Shown here: piece by piece, positions 10,863 to 20,356 of the stretch
Layout: every line of letters starts with the position of its first letter
Numbering within the stretch: the stretch's first letter is position 1
Assembly: GCA_038501625.1 (NCBI GenBank)
Contig: JAZAYU010000719.1
Location: forward strand, 62,001-126,000
Reading direction: 5' to 3'
DNA from: Corbicula japonica
Taxonomy: Eukaryota > Mollusca > Bivalvia > Venerida > Cyrenidae
Length of the DNA: 64,000 nt
Translations under genes and position numbers: made by a program
Notes under the pieces: generated by a model
What the model was told of the DNA's origin: nothing
Seen by the model: only the letters and a program-made list of their open reading frames with translations
Database searches by the model: none

Positions 10863-12533
10863 CTAGTCCGAAAGTGTTGTATCGTGGTTGTTGGATAACT
10901 TTGAAATGGTTGAAAGGCTGTCGTTATCTGTGATTGTTAATTGTGTCGTAAATGTTTGCTCAGACTTATTGGGGAATGTCGGCGTAATTGTATCTCCTGT
11001 AGACTGCGGCGTATCTCCTGTAGACTGCGGCGTATCTCCTGTAGACTGTGGCGTATCTCCTGTAGACTGCGGCGTATCTTCTGTAGACTGTGGCGTATCT
11101 CTTGTAGACTGTGGCGTATCCTTTGTAGACTGTGGCGTATCTCTTGTAGACTGCGGCGTATCTCCTGTAGACTGCGGCGTATCTCCTGTAGACTGCGGCA
11201 TATCTCCTGTAGACTGTGGCGTATCTCCTGTAGACTGCGGCGTATCTCCTGTAGACTGCGGCGTATCTCCTGTAGACTGCGGCGTATCTCCTGTAGACTG
11301 CGGTGTATCTCCTGAAGACTGCGGTGTATCTCCTGTAGACTGCGGCGTATCTCCTGTAGACTGCGGCATATCTCCTGTAGACTGCGGTGTATCTCCTGTA
11401 GACTGCGGTGTATCTCCTGTAGACTGCGGTGTATCTCCTGTAGACTGCGGTGTATCACCGGTAGACTGCGGCGTATCTCCTGTAGACTGCGGCATATCTC
11501 CTGTAGACTGCGGCGTATCTCCTGTAGACTGCGGTGTATTTCCGGTAGACTGCGGCGTATCTCCTGTAGACTGCGGCATATCTCCTGTAGACTGTGGCGT
11601 ATCTCCTGTAGACTGCGGCGTATCTCCTGTAGACTGCGGCGTATCTCCTGTAGACTGCGGTGTATCTCCTGTAGACTGCGGTGTATCTCCGGAAAATTGT
11701 GACGTATATGCCGTAGACTGTGACGTATCTCGCTTTTCCGCCAAAGATATTTCTACTTCTATCCTTTCGCTGACGTGTGATGTTAATACATGTATATTCA
11801 TTGTCGATGTCTGATGACGTGTGTTTTCATCAAAAGCTTTCAGTGGTCCAGACAAAAGATATCCAAGCTTTGATTTGACGGCAGTTGGGCCATTTCCTCT
11901 CACAATTTTATCCTCTACAATATGCCAGTAATAATCGGCTCCAATCAGTAAATGTATCTCGAAGATGTCATCTTTGCTTAATGGGTGTGCCAGCTTTAGG
12001 CCTTGTAAGTATGGAAGTTTCTTAACGGCTCCTCGGTGCGTCTTCAACGGGACTGCTATTTCTGGTACTATGAGTACTTTGATTTCAATATCGCCATTTT
12101 CTGTTCGCAATATTATTGTTGCAGTTTCAAGATGTCTGACTTGTCTGTTATTCTCTCCAAATCCTGAGAGGTAATGTGTCTCTATTCCGGTTGGTCTCAG
12201 GTTAAGTATTTTTGCTATTTTCTGAGTGATGAATGATTTTTGGGCTCCTTCATCTAGAAGTATATTAGCATCACAAGATGTAGAGTTCGACTGTATCTCG
12301 GCAACGGCGGTTTTCAGAAGTACAGGTCCATCTGTATGTATGTAGGATGAATGCAATATTGCGGTATCTTTCTGTTCGGTGGTTTTGTTATCTTCGGTTG
12401 TTGGTGAATTCCTTAGCAATCGTTGATTTTCTAGCTTTTGTTTACAAAGACTTGTATGGTGTCTTACAGGTAGACTCTGATTTGCACTCCAAGACCCTAT
12501 GGTTTCCAAGACAGTTAAAACACAGTCTGTCAC
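10863..12533 (-). CDS. BEL/Pao aspartic protease (DUF1758-like) with in-frame minisatellite tail
   Basis: 556 codons. Residues 20-35 continue the knuckle-to-protease linker (HHTSLC). Residues 70-235 look like the retropepsin-fold DUF1758/peptidase A17 domain: ILLDEGAQKSFIT at 91-103 matches the family's LLDSGSQ-type active-site loop. The residue after the catalytic Asp94 is Glu95 instead of Ser or Thr, so activity is doubtful. GADYYW and SKLGYLLSG follow as in the family. Residues 282-513 are about 33 heptads on the theme TPQSTGD, then a 43-residue Ser/Thr-rich tail. The ORF stops one codon before a further short open frame (10862-10671). Polymerase and integrase domains that should follow are missing. 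Confidence 0.75.
   Translation of the reverse strand: MTDCVLTVLETIGSWSANQSLPVRHHTSLCKQKLENQRLLRNSPTTEDNKTTEQKDTAILHSSYIHTDGPVLLKTAVAEIQSNSTSCDANILLDEGAQKSFITQKIAKILNLRPTGIETHYLSGFGENNRQVRHLETATIILRTENGDIEIKVLIVPEIAVPLKTHRGAVKKLPYLQGLKLAHPLSKDDIFEIHLLIGADYYWHIVEDKIVRGNGPTAVKSKLGYLLSGPLKAFDENTRHQTSTMNIHVLTSHVSERIEVEISLAEKRDTSQSTAYTSQFSGDTPQSTGDTPQSTGDTPQSTGDTPQSTGDTPQSTGDMPQSTGDTPQSTGNTPQSTGDTPQSTGDMPQSTGDTPQSTGDTPQSTGDTPQSTGDTPQSTGDTPQSTGDMPQSTGDTPQSTGDTPQSSGDTPQSTGDTPQSTGDTPQSTGDTPQSTGDTPQSTGDMPQSTGDTPQSTGDTPQSTRDTPQSTKDTPQSTRDTPQSTEDTPQSTGDTPQSTGDTPQSTGDTPQSTGDTITPTFPNKSEQTFTTQLTITDNDSLSTISKLSNNHDTTLSD
10990..11683. repeat. 21-bp coding minisatellite (~33 units)
   Basis: The unit GTATCTCCTGTAGACTGCGG plus C/T is repeated with exact 21-bp spacing. 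Most variation is silent or conservative on the minus strand (T/M, G/N/R/K/E). Because the unit is 7 codons and lacks stops in several frames, long spurious ORFs appear on both strands here, including 10888-11814 plus. Confidence 0.95.
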
Positions 12534-13724
12534 GTTTTACTATGTCAATTCTTGAATTATAATCCGTCACGGTATTGCATTCTACACTATAGTGGGATTC
12601 ATTGCAGAAAACGCATCTTTTCACACTTTTAGCCGTAAAACTTGATCTTGGATTGTCATGTGTTCTGTCACTGTTTGTCACAAACGCTGCCGTAGGAGGG
12701 TAGGTTGATGGTTCAAGGTCATTACCAGCTTCTAAAATGTTTAGCTCCTTAAGTAGAAATCCCCTTACGTCACTTAAACACCAGTTACTTGAACCGTGCG
12801 CAAGAGTCATGTTCTTTTTAATTTCTGGCGGGAGTTTCTGCATAATGACGGGGACCAGCAATGAACCGTACGTATCTTCAGCCTGACCTAATGAATCTAA
12901 ACCTCTTATATATACCTCGGTTTCATCATAAAAATGGCGGAGGCTTGCAAAAGTATTCATTGGTGCGGGTAAACATGTAAGTCTGAATAATCTTCTCCCT
13001 CTGTCCGTAACGTTCATGTAAAATCTCGATTGCTTTTTTTATAATTCGTGTTTGTGAGAGCGAAGCCTGATATTGTTTGAAGTGATTCTCCTCTAAGAAG
13101 TGATTTCAAATAATTAAATTTCTGAACATTCGTAAGGGATGTGTTTGCATGTATTGCAGATTCATACAAATCCCAGAAACTTTGCCAATCAATGATATTT
13201 CCAGTGAATATGGGAAGCTCCAACTTTGGCAACCTATGAAAGACGGAGTTGTTTCCGGAACTAGAACTGCGAACATCAACATGATTAATATTAGAAAGCA
13301 TTGACTGATCTTGCGTTGCGCTGCATAATGTGGTTCTGTCTGTGGTAAGATTAATGTCTGCACATCCTGTACTGGCGTATGTTTCTGTGTGGCTATTACT
13401 AAATATTTTTGCGGCGGCATTGAGATTTGAATTTCTTACCTTCAACGACTTCTTAATCTTGTTGATCGTGCACTGTAAAAAATACCCGTATTCGTGCTGC
13501 GTAATCACTTCCTCTTCTATTTCCTCTTCATTTTCCGGCGGTAAAATTTCTAGAACTTGTGCGTGTAGACCCTCGATTGTCGTCTGCTTCACTTCTAAAG
13601 AATGTAGGATGTTTTCTATTTCGTCTGTGTTGACATCCGTGTTGTCTGTATCTAAACTTGATGTCAATCTTGTAACTGCGGCTTTATTTCCTTTAATAAG
13701 CGCTCGTAATTTTGCTAAATTCAT
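12442..13724 (-). pseudogene. BEL/Pao gag, frame-disrupted
   Basis: Part one (13724-13014, 236 codons) has a charged, helical N-terminus. From residue 164 it has a DUF1759-like segment (KLELPIFTGN, then WQSFWDLYESAI and GFALTN). Part two (13017-12442, 191 codons) is in another frame. It continues the family's helical domain and has two CCHC knuckles (C135-C138-H142-C147 and C166-C169-H173-C178). A run of seven A's near 13039-13033 (minus strand) and a second shift between the parts displace a short family-typical stretch into the third frame. A third shift near 12470 separates the knuckles from the protease. BEL gag should be one frame, so I read this as decay. Programmed shifting at the A7 run is a less likely alternative. 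Confidence 0.8.
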
Positions 13725-13733
13725 CTTTCTAGA

Positions 13734-13800
13734 TGTAGCGGTTTATCTATTGCTATAGCGGTTTATCTAGTCTTGTAGCGGTTGATCTACTCTTGAGTTG
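13734..13800 (-). repeat. Short tandem repeat in the retroelement leader
   Basis: About three copies of a 22-24-bp unit containing tagcggtttatcta lie between the PBS and the gag start. Confidence 0.55.
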
Positions 13801-13812
13801 TTGTAGCTGTCT

Positions 13813-13830
13813 ATCCGGTTCGCGGGACCA
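13813..13830 (-). promoter_or_regulatory. Putative primer-binding site
   Basis: Four bases inside the 5' LTR the minus strand reads TGGTCCCGCGAACCGG. It begins TGG, complementary to a tRNA CCA end, as PBSs do. The tRNA species is not identified. Confidence 0.6.
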
Positions 13831-13834
13831 AAAA

Positions 13835-13998
13835 TGTCGGGATGACATAAACTATAAAAGCTCGTCTGGTTCGGTGACTGTATTTGTAACAACTGATTCA
13901 TACAACACATAAACAAGAAGTACGTCCGGTGACGTCGCCGTTAAAGGCGCCAAATATAACGTCTGCATAACGTCGCATAATTGCGCTAAATTATAACA
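13835..13998 (-). repeat. 5' LTR of the BEL/Pao element
   Basis: 164 bp, TG..CA on the minus strand. It includes a gacgtca CRE-like site and a tttatag TATA-like stretch near its 3' end; regulatory roles are inferred. Confidence 0.9.
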
Positions 13999-14120
13999 GT
14001 CTAATCAGAACATACACTGTTTGCTTCTAGATTCATTACATTATTTCTAAGATGTGACCAGTGCATATCCAGGTCTGACTTTAAAGATGTGCAGGCTGAT
14101 CCAGATCTATACTTTTCATC

Positions 14121-14696
14121 AACGAGATATAAGCTGTAAGTCAGGATTAATTGTGGTATAAAATAACTTGAAAGTCATTCATTTTCACTTATTTCACTGA
14201 ATCCACATCCCATGATCATCAGAATTTTTTAGGCCAACCACCTTATTATAGTATGACATGTTATTAACATGTTATGAAGTGTATAATAATTATGGTTGTA
14301 TACAATATATCTATTTTCTAAATCAATTAAAATCTATTCTACAGTTGCATCTTCTTTTTTCTGGTAATGCAATTTTAACACAACACAATCTCTCATTCGG
14401 TAAGTTCATCTTCAATCACAGTATTGTTTTCAGAAGTACCAAATACATATTAAAACAACACAAATAGTTTCTTTACACTTCTAAACTTTCATTGTTGTTC
14501 CTGTAACTTCTTCAGAAAGACACTCATCAAAACTTGCCTAAAGGCTAAAACAGATTAATAATTCTATTTCTGTCATTTATGGTCTTCCCTCCCCCTGGCT
14601 GTACTTATTCAAAACTTCAACTGTGCAGTTTCCCTCTGGAATGGGGATACCCTGATCACATTATAGATAATGCAGAGGCTTGCGGGCCCTGCCTAC
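14121..14696. other. Unassigned AT-rich interior of the 10.8-kb element
   Basis: No supported gene. The minus strand around 14660-14590 is briefly open but has no recognisable domain. Confidence 0.3.
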
Positions 14697-14767
14697 TTTT
14701 CTACATTTGTCTGACTTGAATGGCAATCAGCAGAAAGGAGACCAACAAGTTTCTCTTCTACGAAGTC
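14697..14767 (-). pseudogene. Possible next transposase exon
   Basis: The acceptor tttttcag precedes 71 open nt in the phase left by the WPGS exon, reading DFVEEKLVGLLSADCHSS, then a donor gtaggc. A Phe-Glu-Leu-Gly-rich helix follows WPGS in the family, but the expected GDSGYP-like motif is not seen. Tentative. Confidence 0.35.
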
Positions 14768-15131
14768 CTGAAAAATAAATATACCAATGTGTTGTGGTTT
14801 CCAAACTTATGTGACCTTAATAAAATATATTTTAATAGTGATTATCAGATGGCCTTTCCCAATTTTTACAAGAAATAAGTTGACCTTACCAAAAATTAAT
14901 TTAAGTCATTATGAAATGCAACTTTTGACATTATTACAAAGAAAGACTAGAAGGATATTACTTAAAGCTACAAGTACATAATACATAAAATTAACAACAT
15001 TTACTGATCATCATCACCAAGATGTTGCAAAATGCCAGATGTAGTCCATCAAATCTTTGTTGATTGTTTGGGATAACTTGCTGGTGTGTTTTAACAATTA
15101 TAATTATGTATGGTTATTTCAACTAATTTAC

Positions 15132-15204
15132 CTTGAAGTCACAGCTATTAATAATTGCAGAGTCAAGTAGAGATCCTGGCCATTTGGAAACTATATCAAT
15201 GAAC
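15132..15204 (-). pseudogene. PIF/Harbinger transposase exon (HARBI1-like)
   Basis: Minus-strand exon of 73 nt between the acceptor ttag and the donor gtaaat. After one leading base it reads FIDIVSKWPGSLLDS and then AIINSCDFK. HARBI1/PIF transposases have a hallmark F.D(V/I)V..WPGS.HDS..F..S segment around the second catalytic Asp. Here Leu replaces the usual His. The typical preceding FHSIN-type segment was not found upstream on this strand, so the gene is partial or decayed. It would encode a DDE nuclease domain for the surrounding TIR element. Confidence 0.6.
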
Positions 15205-16539
15205 CTAAGATGGAAAAAATAAAACATTATCAGTCCTATGTACAATCAAATGGTAATTTATTAAAACTGTTTAGAGATTTGCTTTAACTTTCTCAAAAAT
15301 AATTAAAATTGGTTTGAATCCTGGTTGAGGCTTCAACATTTTCTCCCACCTACATCACTGATGGCCAGTGTGCTGGTCCTGCTTGACACTACAAATTGAA
15401 CTACCTTGGCTGCCTGATAAGGAGACTAAAACTATTTTCTTTTAAAAAATTTGATTAGCCTTGACATTCACAATCTGGACTAGGCTTATGCACTATAACA
15501 GGCATAATTTCCGGCCTATTGTTGGCATAATTTCTATTGTCATATGGGTTTTGTTAAATTTTACCGAACTCCTGGTGGGTTGAAGTTATTTAACCAAGAC
15601 AACTTTTTGTACTTTTTTGTTCATATGAGAACCTGTTGGCTGGTTGGTGCAAGTGTGAGGTTGGTGCAACCTAGAACCTGGTTTAAACACACAGTGGCAT
15701 TGTTTTGGCACTTACCGTTCCAAGGTGATAGCCCCTAGGGTTCTCAATTTCATTAATTGTTTGTGGCGTCTATTTGAAAGCTGATTATTGTATTACCATG
15801 CTCTCCTCCACTTTTTGGCTAAGTGGGGAGGCTGTTTGCTGGATATGGCCATTCCTGATATATGCATATTTCACTGGTTTCCTTTAAACAATGAATTACA
15901 CAATATTCTATTATTGACGAGCAATAAATAACACTTCTCAACAATACTGGAAGTTAACTGGCCCAACAACAAATACAAAAAACTGTCTTAATTATACTGA
16001 ACAATTGCAAGGCCAAGTGGGTGGGGAAATGTTCAGTCCATGAATTTATTGCTCGAAGGTATACACTGTAGGGACTAATCGCAATTAGTCAATATATTTT
16101 TGTAATAACCACATAATTTCATTTAAAAAGTCAAAGAATATCGAACATGTAAACAGAAAAACACTTCCTTCTTCTCAGAAAACTGTTACTGATGAAACTT
16201 TGAAAGTTGGTCTGTTTGTTTTCAGTAAACACCGTTTCTTAAAATAGAACTTGACATTTATCGGTCCAGTGAATTTCCACACGCCTAGTGATAATTTCAT
16301 AGGTGTACAAGGTATAAATCAGTTTTAACCTGGTGGCATCGGTTGACTCCTCAGACATTTCTACGCTAATTTTTCACCATTTAAATCTACAAGGTGGATA
16401 TATTCCCATCTCTGTCAAGTCTATAACTAGACTGAGACTCTACATCGCTTAGTTCGGCAGTTCAATGCAATCAGAGGCGAAAAATCCTATTTTTTGTCCA
16501 CATCGAGTTATCAAAAAGAACTTGACGGCCATGTTTTTT
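15205..16539. other. Unassigned interior of the 10.8-kb element
   Basis: A 64-codon plus ORF at 15544-15738 has no recognisable domain. Nothing else stands out before the right TIR. Confidence 0.3.
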
Positions 16540-16706
16540 ATTCGTACGACAGGGTTGGACCACTCGTAGCTTTTGCGTTCAAACTTACGAATTCGTAGCA
16601 CCTTTGTTCGTACGAAATTATTGATAAAACGCTCAGGATGACGTACGATCGTCGTACGATAATCGTACGCATAAAACGTTCGTACGAACGTTGATAAAAC
16701 GCACTC
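16540..16706 (-). repeat. Right terminal inverted repeat of the 10.8-kb element
   Basis: Inverted counterpart of 5931-6075 with the same palindrome-rich layout. The outer 35 bases are the best conserved. Confidence 0.75.
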
Positions 16707-16709
16707 ATT

Positions 16710-18160
16710 GTCTCATCAGTTTTACTTTCATTTATCTTTCAGATAAGACTAAAAGTATGTGAGATTTGTTACATGTTCAATTATTTTTCTCTCTATCATA
16801 TATTTTGGAAACGCCTGGTTCTTTTAACGAAGCCAACAACAATTTTCTAACTAAACCGATCATAAAATATTGGTTTCTCCGCATTTTCTTGTAGTGCACT
16901 CCTTAAATTTGGAAAATGGTGAGAATCTTATTTTTATTTTTTATTTTTTGAAATCCCGTTTTAGTTAACTAAACTTTAAGATATTTTAACGAGGAGGTGG
17001 TCAGACAAAAAAGTCATAGAATCTACCGTAGCCTTTGTAAAGGGGGTAATCGGCTTAAATATTGAAATATTTTCTGTTTAACAGCCAAACAGTCACGTTA
17101 TTGCAAAATAGCATAGAATTGTTCAAATAACCTAAGAATCCATGATATTTAAATAAAGAGATATGTTTGTTTGTTGACGGATAATATATCCCCTACTGAC
17201 GACTTTGTAACTTTTGTTTTTCAATAATTTGTGAAGATACTTTAACCGGTATTTTATTAGCTGTTTGCCTCATCCAACAACAATTATGTAACATATACTG
17301 TTGCACATAAACTTCAACTCTCACACACCTGAAAAGAAATACAGTACAATGGATCACACGATCCGCAGTACTGTGGAGTTACTAAATGTGTAAAACTTTG
17401 ATTTTGCCTCTTTGATATCTTAGTATCGTTTTGTGCAACTTTTTGTTGGCCGAAAAGATCATCAATCTAGCACTCCATAAATGTATGCCCGCCGAGCTTG
17501 CAGTGTATCATTAATAAGTTCACGTAGATATTGATCAGACTATAAATCAATTTTAGGACGACTGCTACAGTTGTAACAAATTCAATGTGACCTTGTACAT
17601 TTTAATAAAATATAGAAGGTATCTATAAACGTTACCAAGTTATACATAATAAATTTGTGGAGATAGCTCTTGCATGAAATAAAAGACTTACATAACCTGA
17701 AAAACTCATTTTCTTATTTATCAAAAGACCTTCACCATCATACATCAAACATATAAATACAGTATCTACAAAATTTATAATTAACGGGTCTGTATTGAAA
17801 ATAAAAATGTTTTCCTCAGCAAAACACTGAGTTTAAGGTTTACTTTTTACATAGTTGCTGTTTTTCTAGGTTTCCAAAAAGATGTTAACACATGATTTCT
17901 AGATTTATTTTAACAGAGGAATGATTAAAGAAAATTTTGATGAATTAACTTAAATCTATTGATCAGAATTTCGAAAAAAATTCAAGTAAACAATTAAAAA
18001 AACAACAATCATTTTCGCTTATTCTTAGGCGAAAGGTATTCATACTCTGCGCGGTAAATGTATCAAACGAGAAGCCAATTAAAAATACATACGCATAGTG
18101 ACATATTATTTTTTCATTCATTTAACCATTATATAAGCAACTAACAGTCTTTTCTGAAAC
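16710..18160. other. Unassigned AT-rich DNA
   Basis: No long ORF, repeat array or splice-flanked exon recognised. Confidence 0.35.
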
Positions 18161-18167
18161 TTTTATC

Positions 18168-18455
18168 GCCAGGTCTTTCCCCCAAGCTAGATCCGCCACA
18201 ATGTATCTTGAAGTTGGATCCGGTGCCAGGTCTTTCCCAAAGCAGAAACCCGCCGCCTTGTATCTCAGAAAGTTGGTTCCGCCGCCCGGTCTCTCCCCAA
18301 GCCAAATCCGCCGCAAGGTCTCTTTCCAAAGTGAATCCGCCGCACCGTATCTCACCTAGTTGGTCCTTCCGTCTTGCCTATCCCCAAGCAAGATCCGCCG
18401 CCAGACCTCTCCCCAAGCTGGATATGACGCCAGATCACGCCCCAAACTTGATCCG
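18168..18455 (+). repeat. Degenerate ~33-bp GC-rich minisatellite
   Basis: About nine diverged units on the theme tctctccccaagc..gatccgccgc. The lengths are multiples of three often enough to leave short ORFs open on both strands; these are not taken as genes. Confidence 0.75.
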
Positions 18456-18469
18456 ACGCTGCTTTTAAC

Positions 18470-19634
18470 ATATGTTCTTTTTAACGTAAACAATCGAACA
18501 ATCATAAATATAGCATGTAAAGATGTACGTACCAGCTTCGCGATCCTTCCTCGACAAAAACACATTTATCGAACTAAATAACAGTTGGAAAAAAGCAATT
18601 ATGTGTATAGTTTGCTCAACAATTCTTAACAACTAATTAGAAGTATTATAAACTGTTAATTATTAACTATTAGTTTGTTAAGAGGGTTTATTCTTAAGAT
18701 TGGTGTCATTATGAATTACAGTGCATGCGTTCTTTCTTGTGTGATTAGAAGTAGTAGACAGAGTGATTTTATAGTTCAGATATTGACACACTGCGCATGA
18801 AACCAAGCCTACAATGTGACGTTTAGAGAAGGTAAATGTTTAAACTACGGTGCACAATAGCTACCATATCATTTTCCTAAGGCCTGGCCCATTATTTCAA
18901 TGATGTTTTCAACGAAAATTGTATATCTATAAAAAGCAATCCAAGAAGCATTCTATGCCATACACTCAACAACTCCTTTTTTGCAAGCAGCAATTGAATC
19001 AAGTCAAACTTTAGGGAAAACCTTAAGTAAAAATATAAAAAGATACATATTTGACCATATGTGAAATTTAAGACAAAATAGGTTTTAAATTTTAAAACAA
19101 AATTTTATAGTTTATTCGAGACCGATTTCTGCAATTTCTAAGTATTTTTTCAATAAAATATCATTGTTTGACTGAGAAATAAGCGACAATGAGTAAAGCG
19201 ATAAAATTGGGTTATAATTTTAATTTTATTACCTGCGTGTGACATTTTCAATGCATAATTTGGAAACGATCTTGTTTAAATACACGTAACCATGCTCATT
19301 TAACAAAATATAACCTTGCACGTCAAACATTACCTCTCGCTTTCCAAAATATTGTAGTCTCTGATTTATTCAGGACATTAAATGATTAAATGTGCAAGTC
19401 ACTAGGACACACCATTTAGTTGTCAGTGTTATTTTACTCATGTGGTCATATAAAATGATGCTTCGTGTTGTTAAGTTTTGGGGAATTAATTTAATTATAA
19501 TTTAAGGCTATTTTTAGATCTAGTTATTTATCTTTAATGTTCTAACGTGTCTTGTCATAAGGAAAGATACATGTATTTATGCAAAGTAGCAATTAACGGC
19601 ATTTCGCAGTTAGAGAGATTTTGATATTTTTCTT
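18470..19634. other. Unassigned AT-rich DNA
   Basis: Nothing recognised; probably intergenic or intronic. Confidence 0.35.
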
Positions 19635-20352
19635 TTAAGGTTCCGCAAAGATTGCAAATGGCGAAAAGTGGCTAAATTTTCAAAATTGAATTTTGGGGGA
19701 AATACTAATTGCCACCTAGATTTTAGTAAATAAATGTATTTAGCTATGGATGTAGTAAATGTTTGCAAGCTTAATTTAGTCTAATTCATGTTCTAATTAC
19801 TAAGCACATACTAAAACAAAAGAAAAACCGTTTGCATGAGAACTCTGAAACTCATGAACAATATTCCAAAGCAACTTATTCCTGAAATAAGTATATGCTG
19901 GTCTACAATGTTTAGTGCCCATTCGTCAAAATAATGTAAGGGTTTTCAAGAAATTCAAGGAAATCTTACTTCCTGGTTCAAAGTGAAAGTAAAAGTACTT
20001 TCACTTTGAACCAGGAAGTAAGATTTCCTTGAATTTCTTGAAAACCCTAACATTATTTTGACGAATTGGCACTAAACATTGTAGACCAGCATATACTTAT
20101 TTCAGGTACGAGTTGCTTTGGTATATTGTTCATGAATTTCAGAGTTCTCATGCAAACGGTTTTTCTTTTGTTTTAGTATGTGCTTAGTAATTAGAACATG
20201 AATTAGACTAAATTAAGCTTGCAAACATTTACTACATCCTTAGCTGAATACATTTATTTACTAACATCTAGGTGGCAATAAGTATTTCCCCCAAAATTCA
20301 ATTTTGAAAATTTAGCCACTTTTCGCCATTTGCAATCTTTGCGGAACCTTAA
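19635..20352. mobile_element. ~720-bp foldback element (long near-perfect hairpin)
   Basis: Two arms of about 357 bp are inverted copies around a 4-base loop (aaag, 19992-19995). The outer tips are aaggttccgcaaagattgca and its complement. The inner stem includes cttcctggttcaaagtgaaa. I see only scattered mismatches and a few indels. No ORF inside. Diverged pieces of the same arm occur at 22730-22800, 35600-35780 and 39190-39410, so this is a repeat family and not a unique hairpin. TSD not determined. Confidence 0.9.
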
Positions 20353-20356
20353 AGAT

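Larger units (their letters stand above)
10388..13998 (-). mobile_element. Non-autonomous BEL/Pao LTR retrotransposon
   Basis: Two 164-bp LTRs (10388-10551 and 13835-13998) read TG..CA and differ at one base that I can see. GTCTA flanks both ends (10383-10387 and 13999-14003), a 5-bp TSD as expected for LTR integrases. The element reads on the minus strand: PBS, leader, BEL-type gag in two frames, a DUF1758-like protease ORF, a 21-bp minisatellite, and the 3' LTR. Reverse transcriptase, RNase H and integrase, normally about 3-4 kb after the protease, are absent. Near-identical LTRs together with a broken gag suggest mobilisation in trans by an autonomous relative. Confidence 0.9.
10311..14120. 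mobile_element. piggyBac-like MITE split by the LTR element
   Basis: The left half (10311-10387) ends in agatcagcctgcacatgtgt plus gtagtcta. The right half (from 14004) resumes with atcagaacatacactgtttg and runs to about 14120 with gtgaccagtgcatatcc. Joining the halves across one GTCTA copy restores the palindromic layout of the intact family member at 24713, so the MITE was present before the retroelement. Confidence 0.7.
5931..16706 (-). mobile_element. ~10.8-kb TIR transposon, probable PIF/Harbinger, with nested inserts
   Basis: The left end GGGTGCGTTTTATCAAC (5931) and the inverted right end GAGTGCGTTTTATCAAC (16706) each lead into about 140 bp packed with TTCGTACGAA palindromes. In both arms a second CGTTTTATCAA block occurs about 80-90 bp inward, so the architecture as well as the tip is shared. 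ATT flanks both ends, which would be a 3-bp TSD. The Harbinger assignment rests on that TSD length, the GG start and a HARBI1-like exon at 15204-15132. Typical Harbinger TSDs are TWA, so ATT is imperfect. Four clear inserts are nested inside. The coding content is decayed, and no second (Myb-like) gene was recognised. Confidence 0.6.

Noticed and set aside
10888..11814. 308-codon plus-strand ORF of SPVDCGV repeats
   Set aside because: Antisense reading of the 21-bp minisatellite; the opposite strand carries the protease frame and the LTR element's polarity.
18122..18565. Five overlapping ORFs around 18.1-18.6 kb
   Set aside because: Arise from a degenerate 33-bp GC-rich minisatellite; open on both strands.
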